From positions 1,392,501-1,456,500 of the forward strand of contig JAINUG010000109.1 in assembly GCA_029706075.1 (NCBI GenBank): DNA of 64,000 nt, given 5' to 3'. Below are positions 46,601 to 58,500 of this stretch, one piece after another. Position 1 is the first letter of the stretch. Each line of letters starts with the position of its first letter. The notes under the pieces are model-generated. The model was not told the origin of the DNA, did not search any database, and was given only the letters and a program-made list of their open reading frames with translations. The translations under genes and the position numbers were made by a program. The stretch is from Aldrovandia affinis. Taxonomy: Eukaryota > Chordata > Actinopteri > Notacanthiformes > Halosauridae.

Positions 46601-49443
46601 CCCTCGAGGCCGGGAATTTAATAGCCCGGGTCTAGAGAGTATCTTGCACTGTGCCAAGGCTGGACTTCAATACCCCAAATGTCTCTGCATCTACTACACA
46701 ACCTGGCAAGCTGCTCCATGCAGTAACAACTGAAACTTTTTTAAATGATTTTGCTAACAGCTCAAATGTGTAACAAGGATACTAATATGGCTGCTGGTTT
46801 TGAGTTTCTGCAGCAGGTCATTCTTTGTTCAAATAGGAAGAAACTGAGAGCTCAGATTAATAAGAGAGAGGATAAAAATGAGGTGAATTGTCATACACAA
46901 AGTCTGTCTCTTCCTGCAGCTGGAAAACAGGCTGGAAAACGAGGGCACGTCGACGCATTCCCAGCAGGCACGCCGAGTCATCCGTGTTTGCAAACACCTT
47001 CCCTGTGGGCCGGAACAAAACCATCAGTGTGTATCTCAACATACTTACCCCGATATATTCACATCCTGAAACCCAACATACTCACACACTCCCCGACATA
47101 CTCACACACCCTGACATACGCACACACCCCAACACCCTCCCATATGCATGCATTGTTACACATTCACTACACACACAAGCACACACAGTTACATATGGAA
47201 ACTACACAGGATATAGATATACACATGTATATTTTTATGCTTTAACCAAACTTGGGTTAACTACAGGGCACTGGTAGTTTAAGTTAAGGGATGATTGGAA
47301 GGTAAATATCAGGACACAGAATTTTTGCCTCTATACAAGTTACTTTTTTCAATATGCTCATCTTTACATTAAAAATAAAAAATGATTTAGGAGGCCTCGG
47401 GTAGCATCATGGTCAAAGCATTCGCCCCCGAATGCAAGTTGCCTACTGCAGCCGCGGTCTGCCAATTGCCACCCCAGACTCTTGGCCAGAGTCTGACCGG
47501 TGCAGCCAGGTTTTGAACCGTGGCTGCAGTAGACAACTTGCATTCGGGGGTGAATGTTTTGACCATTACGGTAAGGGAGGAGGGATGGTGAGTTGTCACG
47601 GGCTCGCCGAGAAGCATGAAAGGTGTCCCTGTACGGGAGAAATGGGCTTGCCTCCCAGGAGGAGTGGCAAGCTCGTGGAAGAAGGGTAAATTGAAATAAA
47701 TAGAGGGTATAATTAGCTACCAAATTGGGGGGAAAATGGGAAAAATTGAAGAAAAAAAAAAATAAATATTTTAAAGAATTACTTCATTGAACATAAATGC
47801 TATTATATGAATATAATGCAGTATAATATTAGCAATAATGTGTGCTCTGTAAGTGAAATGGGATTAATGCTACTCAAGCTGTGGGACAAAACGCCAACCT
47901 CAATTAATGAATGGATTTACCTTCATCTAATGTCATCCATGGAAAGAGAAAAAATGGCAAAGAAACAAAACAGAAAATCAGATTTAAACTACTTCAGCAG
48001 CCCTGCTGTGACACGCTGGGAAAACGGAAACTGAAGCTGTGTAACTTCCTGGACGAAAGGACATTTTGAAACCATTCATTTCCAGCTTTTCCTTCATCGT
48101 ATTGAAGTATGTGACCATCAAAATGCTGTTATTTGAATGATATGCAGTTAATAAACTCCTTTCATTAAGGAATCTCCCAATCAACTTAAAAGTAAAATGG
48201 CTAAAATAATATGGAACTACAACTCCCATGAGAGCCCAACATTTCATAGCGACCGATGGGACCTGCAGTTGTAGTTCAATTTTGTACTTTTTACGATGAT
48301 CGCCCAATTCCTTAATAAAAGCGTTTGCTTATCACCAAATAATTCAAGGAATAACTCACAGACATTTTTTTCAAAGTTTAAATCATTATTCTTTTTTAAT
48401 ATGATGAAGAAAATGTTGCGTGTCATTGGAAATGAATGGCTCCCGGTCCCCAGTTTCGTCCAGTAAATTCCCGTCAGTAGGGCTGTTGTTACTAGGGCTT
48501 TTCCCCTGCGCATTTCAGCAGAAATCAATCAAACTTTATTGTAAGTACACATCAGATAGTCGCACAAAACAGGCTGTGCTCAGCTGGTCAATGACGTAAA
48601 TGTTAGGGAAGGCATGAGTGCTGCACGAGATCTCTCTCACCAAACTCTATTCGGCGGCACTGCAAAAAGTCATACTACCTGTTTCTTTTGTTTTTTTATT
48701 AAATGAACAATTACCACAGTAGGTTTGGAATTTGAATGTATGAATTCATAGGCTGTGGAATGGGGGGGTGGCGGCACCCAAGCCATGCCCAGATCAACTT
48801 TTGGACATCAGGAAGTTAGACAGCAAGAAAAAAGCAAAACATTGTTTTTTAAATATTTCCGGAAAATGTATAATGAATCTGCCCTTTCCTCTCTGATTAC
48901 TTTATGACATCATACAGGATTAGCATTAAAACCCAGCAGCACATCCGGTACCCACTATGGGAGTTGTGATTGGACAGGGAGTGGGACCTGGCCTCAGCGC
49001 AAAACAATCAAATTTAGCTTCTAACATTAGAAGAGTTTCAAAGAAGTGAGAGGCCTTTTACAATTGTCATTAATAAGCAGTCTTGTCAGAATAATTACTA
49101 TCACCTAACAGTGAAATACGAGCCCTGCGCATCTGGAATTCCCTAGCTAGAGAGAGTACTAGCTAACAGTACTAATTGTGTTTAGTTTTATAAAGCCAGC
49201 TTGCCAGTTAGGTTTGCTAGTCAGCTAGCTAGCTAACTTTTTACAATCATGGGCAATCAAAGGATTATAACAGACCTTGGACATCTCTGAAATAAACGGA
49301 CAAGTGGACAGGTAAGACAAAGGGGCTTTCATTTTTAATCAAAGTGCATGTGTTGATAAATTACAAAGTTTGTTAGGTTAGTAGCTAGTACTAGCCTTAT
49401 CTGGTTGGATTGGTTTGTGTGTAATATCATTCAATAGCTAGCT

Positions 49444-49525
<82 letters not shown>

Positions 49526-52500
49526 AGATACTGATAATCAGTGGTGCAAGGGAAAAGAGCAAGAATGTTTTTTATGTTAGCTAACATCAGTGAAGTTGCA
49601 CAGTGGGAAGCAGGCATGCTTACTGAGTTTTGACCGAGTAGCTAATGTTAGTGTTGCAACTGACTTTCTCTTAAGTATATTATGTAGCTATATTTTCTCC
49701 GGATTGTACATAGAAGTGTTTAAAATGGACACTTTTCTACTTTCACTGTAGAGCTTGGTGTTGTCAGGGTTCATACTGCACTCGGTTGACCGGTCAGTCA
49801 GGATTTGTAGGGTGTAATATTTTGGGTCATACAGTACAGTCATTGTAGCCTACGTACCTATATTATTATTATTAAGTACATTCTGAGATATCTGGCCTTT
49901 CAACACTATAAACCCTTGGTATGTTCAACCAAACCAGCGTCTGACAAAATCTCTATATCATATAATATAATAATATAATAGAGAACAGCTTGTTCGTATT
50001 GCCGCTTTGCCTACTACCTTGTCTGTACGTCTCCTTGAGCTTTTTAGAGATCCACTGCATGGCTTTAGCTGAGATCTTGGTTCCAAAGTTTCGGTCAAAA
50101 GGTGATGGTGCACCTCCCTGCAAGAATACAAAGAGGGGGAAAAAAGACATTTGGTGATATTTTTCACTGAACTGGTGTTTTGTAACACACACACATATGG
50201 TTTTTGAATGTTTTTTGTGAAATGTATGAGGAGAATTGATAAGGCATCAAGCGGAACATGCCATGGCTTTGTTTACCGCACCTGCTGCATGTGACCGAGC
50301 ACGTTCTTCCTGCAGTCGAACACGCCCTTTCCTTCCTCAGTATACAGCTGGTAGATGAAGTCGGTGGTGTAGTTTTCGCTGCTGTTCTCATTTCTGCAGT
50401 GTTACGGTATACAGAGTGAAGTATTAAAAAAAGAGACAAACCTTTTGATACCACCGTCATTTATTTGTTCCTTCAGAAATTTATGTAAAATAATAATAAG
50501 AATATCGTTTCCTTCTACATTTTCACAAAAATCCATTATATTTTCAAAATGAATTTCAAAATGAACGGTGAATAAAACCACACAGCGAATGAACAGACAA
50601 GCACACCCAAAACAAGCATTAAAAAAAGCTATACGCATATATTATCAGAGCATATCGGTGTCATAATCACCGATTCTGATAACTTTGTTGTTAGGGGGTT
50701 TTTGTGGGGTTTTTATCTTGCAAAGCCAAATATTGGCCGATATATCGGTGGAAAAGGTCAATCTATCAAGCTCTCCTCTGTTCCTTTCATTCCTATCAAA
50801 GCATTGTGGTAAAGGTCTCTCTACTCCCACACTGTGTACATGCTTTACCTAAGGACCAAGCCTCTCTGGATACTGGTCTTCATCTTCTGTGTCAAGTGCT
50901 CCACGTTGGACTGAAACATTAAAAACAAAAATAATAATAATTAGCACAAATCGTGTATCACAGCTAGTGCTTCTTCTTTTTAAAATTAGTATGGAAATGG
51001 ACCCTGTCCTCTTAATATTCTAGATTTTTTTCCACAAGCTGTATGAAGCTGTGAAGTTAATGTATTTGCATGTGCTGCATGGTATGGCATTTGCCACATT
51101 CCTCTGAATATGTACTTAATGTCCTGGTGCTGTTACAAGAATATCACAGGTGTGAACCTGTCAGACTGAGGGACGTGGCTCTGACTATGTTTCTAAATTG
51201 CCAACAGGTGGCGCCTTTGTTCCTTGGAACGGTCACCCAGTTTGTGGCTTAGAGATCAGTCCAAAAATGGTTTCAATGTTCTGATTTTCATTTTTTTGGT
51301 ACTCAGAAAAAATCGCAGAGATGACCCAAATTCCATATGGACCTAATTTACTTTGGAGTCACAGAGGTTCTGGCATCAGATGGTTATAGTCAGGGGTGCA
51401 CATAAGTGGTACGCCAGTATGCATTCTGCGTCCTCAAATGTTAATTGTGTACCAAGCAAGACGACAAACTTTTTAAACATAAAAGCCTAAGAGCAAGAAT
51501 CGCAAACAACCAATTAAACGTGCCCAGTCAGAAGGACTGCACTCCCCTGGAATAAAAGTAATCTACAATGTCCAAAAACACAAGTCAAATGAAAAAAGTG
51601 CAAACGTGAGGGTGAGAATCAAAAGTCCAATTCTCCATATTTCTATTTTTCAGAATACGAAACAAAACAAAATCAGAACACTGAAACAATTTTTTTACTT
51701 TACAATATGAATAATGAAAAACTAAATTCTAATTGATAATTGGTAAATGGACTGTTACATACTAAAATGCAAATACAGCAAGAACAATTTACCTTCTTTA
51801 AAAACAAGATTAAAACACACTCAGACAACATTTCTTACTCAATACTCAATATAGGTAACCTGGTGGACAGCATACCTGAGGGATAAATGCTATTTTTTAT
51901 TACAGGGTGGTGTCAGTCAGTGCCAAGGGGTTAACAACCCCCTAAATGTTTTATTATTAACTGCACAGCCCGGAGCGGTTTATTCCACTTATACCATGGC
52001 TACTTGCATGGAAATTGTGAAAATTCTCCATGGAGTTTAGTTTTCTATTTTTAATGAATGTTCAGAAATGTTGGGAATAGTTTTTTCACGTGGAAGTTGT
52101 AGGGTAAAATGTATAAATAAAGATGGAAAAAGTCTGATTTAGCATGTTTTAATTTCAGGCTGTAAGGCAACAAAAAAATACATATTTCAGATGGGTGTAG
52201 ACTTTAAATGGGCACTGGGTATATGTATGTATATATATATTGTGGCATCACAGGGGGACGTGTGGTAGAGGAGTGCTGCATTCCCCTGCTGATCGGTGGC
52301 CACTTCACAAAATGGCCGCCGTTGTACAAACTACAAGCCCCACAATGCAACACGACTCCAGGTGTAGGTGCTTGGGCCACCTAATCAAGGCCAGGATAAA
52401 AAGCCCACACGCAGGACAAAGGAGGGAGGGAGAGAGAGGGGAGCCGAGCACATGGCTGGAAGGAGCTGGAAGAAACAAACCACACCAAGGAAAGTAAACC

Positions 52501-55500
52501 TTTTGAATTGAGAATTGTTTTCTAAGAAGAGGATTATTGCTGGGATGACTTGTAACATTTTTGATTGAGGCATTTTTTGAATGTTTGGATTTTGGATTAT
52601 TGTTTGGAGGAAAGTACCCATTGATGCCCTGAGGAGAAATAAACCTGGACTTTAAGTTTGAACTATCTGTGTTTTGCCTGTTTTTGTGTGTTGTTGCACT
52701 GCCCCACACCGACCTGCCCTGGTCAAACCTCTCATGATGTCACAATATATACATACAGTAATTGTTTTTTATGGCATCAGAAGAGCATGTATTGCACTGT
52801 CTATCCTGGGTATTACCAGCTAAACCAGATCAGCCGTGGGCACCCTGACAGCTTCAGTCACCACCCTGACCTAAACGCTGATTAGAGCTTAACATTCAAG
52901 CAATAATCATTCTCTGGCTATTAATAACCGGCCCATATGTGCCCAACTGGGTCACCTGCTCCCTCTGAGAATAGAAGCCCGTTGACTGTCATCCGTCTGA
53001 TTACCAACCAGGAAATAGCTAGACAAAACCTTCACACACTACTATCTGACCAGGAAACAGCAAAGACACTAACTTCACCTACTACTGTCTGACCAGGAAA
53101 CAGCCAGACACAAGACCTTCACATGCTGCTTTCTGACCAGGAAACAGCCAGACACAAGACCTTCACACACTACTGTCTGACCAGGAAACAGCCAGACACA
53201 AGACCTTCACACACTACTGTCTGACCAGGAAACAGCCAGACACAAGACCTTCACATGCTGCTCTGACCAGGAAACAGCCAGACACAAGACCTTCACACAC
53301 TACTGTCTGACCAGGAAAAAGCCAGACACAAGACCTTCACATGCTGCTCTCTGACCAGGAAACAGCCAGACACAAGACCTTCACACACTACTGTCTGACC
53401 AGGAAACAGCCAGTGCCCCACCTAGGAATTGAACCTGAAATCTTTGTGTTACAAGCCCAGTTCCCTAACCATTATACTATACTGCCACATGGTATGCCAC
53501 TGTCTGGCCAGAAAACAGCCAGACACCAGTGCACAGTACAGGTTGTGGCCTTTAGTTACAGTTTGCACAGATGACTTGCTTTTCATAGTGTGACAGGTTT
53601 AGCACACTTATTGGTACTGTCCTTCAGATGAAATGTTATAACAAGGTCCATTAAAGATCCCATGGCAGAATATATACTTTGTGAGTATAGGGGTGATGGC
53701 TCTCTACATCTGGCCATCTTATTATCCCCTACATCTGATTGGCTACACAATCGCTTGCTTTCCACACCCACTTTTTTTGGTTGCTTTTGCAGTTTGTCTC
53801 TACAAATTAGATATTAGTTCTCACTTGACCTACCTGGTTAATGAAATAAAGGTCAAATAAATCATTATTGGGAGTTTAGGAATGTACTTTTTCATGCTTT
53901 TGCATGTATTTTTGTGCATGAGTTTCATTTGTTTTTATCCTTTGATACATACTCAAATTCTGAAATGTGATTTTTCTGTAGTTCTTTAAGTATTCATGGA
54001 CAGGATTCAGATATTTTTAGGCCAGCAGAAATTAGTCTCTGTCTATACATAGTTAATGCAATGCATCTGATGCTTCTTTTCCAACATTGTCTGCAATGTC
54101 CCTGACAAATAAAGAAATATAAAAATATAAATAAGTTATTAAAAAACACATTGTATTTGCCTCACCTGGAGGTCCCGGATGTCGAAGGGCTCCTCGAAGA
54201 TGTAGGCAGCGTCGGCCCCCGCGGCCAGTCCCCCCACGCTGGCCAGGTACCCGCAGTACCCTCCCATGGTCTCGATGATGAAGACGCGGCGCTTGGTCCC
54301 GCTCGCTGACTGCTTGATGCGGTCGCACGTCTGACACGGACACTCAGAGGAGTCAAGGACGCCGAACACGGCGACAAGTTCACATCACAGAGGTTACACA
54401 TTTCCCGGCTCCGGGCATCAAGAATAAAACCACAGGCAAACAGGTAACGACACACAGACGGGCACTGGCAAACGTACACAAGCACCAGGTCGTAAGTGCT
54501 TTAGCTTTTGCTGACACAAAATGCACATGCACTTTCAGGCTTTAATATTCTGCAGATCTAAGTACAGTCATAAGTCCTACTTTGTCATCACAGGCAGGAT
54601 AGTTTAGTTAACTGATTCAGTTAACACCAGGGGAGCTCCATTTTCACAATACATATTTTATATATTTTTTGCACAGACTTATACCTATTAAATAAGCATT
54701 TTCATGGGAAACTTCAGTTGCTGCTGTGGGTCTATATTCCCATGTGCATCTATTTTCCACCAAGAATTAAGACTCTCCCAGAAAGGGTCACACATCTGTT
54801 CAGAAACACATTTTACCCAGACTGACCTACTTCTTACTGTATAAATGCTTACAAATGAACTGAAGCATTCACAATTTTCACAATTTCATATGCCATTTAA
54901 ATACAAGACTATATATATTAGGGCTGACCCCATTTAGGGCTGAAAATGTATGCATTCACTACTGTAATTCACTTTGGATAAAAGCGTCTGCTAAATGGCA
55001 TATATTATTATATTATTATTATTATTATTTAGTTGACTGGACGATTATTTGATCGATGGGCTGTTGGTCGACCGAGATTTGTTTTGGTCGAGCAGTCGCG
55101 CGAAAATAATAAAAATATATTTTTAAATTCTCCACGCAGCATGAGACATAAAGTTCAAAAATAATCCACTCTGGGTGCTGCGAGTATGGCAGTGAGACAC
55201 ATAGCTAGATTATGTTCTCTTTAAATTATATTACAGTTAAGGTAATAGTAAGAATAATTTCAGCTAATAAAAGTAACATTTTATAATAATTGTGTTTTGC
55301 TAATTGTACAGTTTAAATATTTATAACTAACATGCGTAACACCCCCTTTCATGTAGCCTATATTGTATCCTTCTTGTTTTAGGCACGCGAATGTGCATTT
55401 GCCTAGCCTAAGATTTGCCTACAGTTAAGATTAGTGATATAGCCATACTTTAATTACTCATTTCGATATAACCTAAGAACATAATGTCAAAGAAAAAATC

Positions 55501-58500
55501 TAGAGTATGGCAGCCTTTCGTTTTAATCGCGAACGATCCAAAAACAGTGGAATGTAAACTTTGCAAGCGCCTTTTCCAAGGCAGGGTTTATCGTTAATAA
55601 AACGAGGAGCAGCCTTTTGCCAAAAAATGTGGACATGCTAGTGTTCCTGTGCCATAACATGAAACGACTGGGGAAGTAAGCCATAGGATGGTCTCCGACT
55701 CGAGTAAGTTATTTTCGATAGGCTATAGCAACTTTATGTTCAGCTTTAGGCTACAATTTAAGACATTAGGCTATGTGTGATCATTTGTTTGTTAGCCTAT
55801 TTTTTTGCAAAAGAGATTTTAAATCCCAATGAGACCAACCTTGTTAATTAAATAAAATATAGCCTACGCATTAGAATGTGTTATGGTTGTGGTCCAATAA
55901 AAGCATCAGCCTATTATGTGGCCATACCGCAACTTCACAAGCGCAACGGCAGAATCTGCAAGGGCAGCAGGAAGAGTATTTTTTTCCTTTCAAGTAATCT
56001 TGAACTACGGCTTAACTAAGTTATTAGCCTATTGTTAGTCATTTGTGTCATTCACTTAAGAAAGTTAAAAAACATGAGACAAGCATATAGTTGTATTTAT
56101 TAAAACAAATAGGGTGTGTCATATAGAAGAAAAAAAAGTTTCGACCAATCGACCAATCTGAAAAAACTGTTGGTCGACCAAGATTTGTTTTAGTCGGGGA
56201 CAGCCCTAATATATATATATATTCTAGTGCCAATGGCAACAGGCGATTAAGTAAAAAACATTGATAAAAATGTACTTTATAGGGTTATGTCTAAAAATGT
56301 GAAATGTAACCTGCCAATTAACTCCAGTGAGCTGAAATAATTCTGAACTGCACGATTGGTGATTTGTTTGACATTGAGAAAAGCATTGAGATCTTGCTTA
56401 CCTCCACAAGGGCATTGAGGGATGTGTCAGCTCCGATACTTAGATCGGTGCCAGGCAAATTGTTACTTATGGTGGCGGGCAGCATACAGAGTGGCACGCA
56501 AAACTCCTCATAGTTGGACCGAGCCTCGTACAGCTGGAGCAAAGACTCTAGGGCCTGGAGCAGGCAGCACAGAGGCGATTAGACCACCAGGGGGAGCGCT
56601 CAAGCTCAGAACCGACAGACACTCCTAACACGTGTGTCCGTGTCCTGCTGCGGGTGGCTTTTTCCGTGTGACAGGGGCTTTGGCTTCCCATTGGCAGAGA
56701 GAAGAAGGGGGCGGGGCTGGGAAACGAGAGAGGGGGTTGGCGCTGGGAGGTGGACATCGAAGCGCATGCTGTTGACAGCACAGCTTGGCCTGGTGACGCC
56801 CACGCTCTTTCAAACCCTGGCATATATTCGTTCCACAGGCAGGGGGTGCTGCTGGGCCAGTTATTGGTCAGGACTAGTTGTGTGCAGGCACAGAGACGGT
56901 GCTGAAAGCAGGATGGTGGCCAAGCCGGGTTCAAGCCAACATTTTGCTGTACTCAACAACACTGGTGAATGATTCATGCACTAATGCATCTTTTTTAATT
57001 GTGTTAAAATTATATATTCTATATTATATTAATTCATCCTCTAAATAATTTTGTACTTGAATTCCCTATTGTTTTTATTTATTTTAATTTCTCCCTTTAT
57101 TCTCCCCACCTTGAAATCACCAATTGTGAGTTCTAAGTCAAAAATACTTTGCCATGCTTAATGAAAGAACTATGCAAATAAAATAAAATCAGTAATTATG
57201 GGTAAAATAGCTTAAACACTACATTAGAAAACACAGCATTTTTAAAAAGCCAGTATCATGCAGATAGCAAAATATCCCTAACAGCGTCACATGCAAACGT
57301 GTTAATCACCTGCTATTTCTACTAATATCACCGTGCCTCTACCACAGCATGATATGCTGAGAAACTGGTTTGTGCGCTTGACGGGTTAGTGAAATGCTAC
57401 TGAGCAGAGTAAAATGTTGAGTTCAACCTCAACTTTGACCACGCATCTTTGTGTACAAAATAAGCACAGCAAAGTGCAGGCTCAACAACATTGCAGGACG
57501 TAACATGCCACGCCATAGCATGCCTTGGGTTCTACTTACCTAGAACACTGGCACGGACCTGGGCTTTATTTTCACCAGCAACACCAGCCACAGGACAGCA
57601 ACACAAGGTCTTACCCAATGAAACCTCCTATTCCTCTCCACCATATTCCGGCAAGATGTTACTTTAACATAGCTATATTGTAGCACAATATTCCTATTGG
57701 TCATGTACTATCGTACATGTGCTGACTGTGACTGCCAAGCATGAATATGTGGAAGTAACATGTGGTCCAAAAATTAAGAATTGGTCAAAATTGCATTGGT
57801 CAAATTGATATTTCCAGAATTTGCCTGGGAATTTACCATCAAATTCCCATTAGAGCCTTTGTTCATTTGTATTTTTTTAATTTTTTATTACACAACATCT
57901 TAATGTTGTTGTTTTGTAAATCATTGTGGTGGTCTTGTGTGCTGCTTGATTGCCTGGCCTGTGATGCTGGTAAAAAAACAGGGAGCCCCGAGCCGTGACC
58001 AGTGATCCCAAATTTGGAATGGGCCGGCAGCATTAACGCCGACGGTGTCCCACCCCTCCCAGCGCACACTTACATCGGTTATAGCATTCAGAGCCGTGTC
58101 TGCCCCGATGCTGAGATCTGAACCCGGAATATTGTTGGAGACCGTGGCGGGTACCATAACCATGGGAACGCAGAGCTCGTCATGCGTCCCACGGGCGGCT
58201 AACAATTCCATCAGTCCCAGGTAGGCCTGCAGATCAGAGCCACGTACCGCAGGTGAGAGGAGGAACATGACATACGGCCAAGGGAAGAGCCAGGTCTATC
58301 ACCACGGAGACAGCGTGACACAGACAGGAACACAGGATCACAGGATGGGGGGGGGGGGGGCTTTTAAACATGGAGGGGAATGGAGATGTGGGGGAGAAAT
58401 GACCCTGAAAAAGCCAACTTGTCAAAAAAGTTAAATAGATGCGTAGTATTTTTTGACAAATATTTCCAGTTTCCTTGTGTAATTGGTTCATTTTTCATTT

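Larger units (their letters stand above)
42290..47940 (+). repeat. Segmental duplication copy B
   Basis: Colinear with copy A (9085-11030) but lengthened by SINE and Tc1 insertions (43872-46490, 47395-47770). The PITRM1 exon is deleted: CACTGAGA is joined directly to CTGGGTGGTGAAATAAC at about 42333. It contains the last two PFKP coding exons. Confidence 0.85.
47003..50017 (-). other. PFKP intron
   Basis: Contains the fold-back SINE, end of copy B, short inverted text ACTACAACTCCCATGA (48220) and a (GT)38 microsatellite at 49447-49522. No other gene seen. Confidence 0.6.

Noticed and set aside
42290-47940. Copy B as a mis-assembled haplotype of copy A
   Set aside because: Roughly 15% divergence and different private insertions are too much for alleles, although read depth would settle it.
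53005-53420. CRISPR array
   Set aside because: Units are contiguous minisatellite copies with no unique spacers, in a vertebrate intron.
56402-56554. The second PFKP exon as a decayed pseudo-exon
   Set aside because: Length, phase, splice sites and all core residues are intact, which neutral decay would not preserve.
56580-56972. A gene in the GC-rich stretch between the PFKP alternative exons
   Set aside because: Frames on both strands are open only through composition; no motif, splice or homology support.
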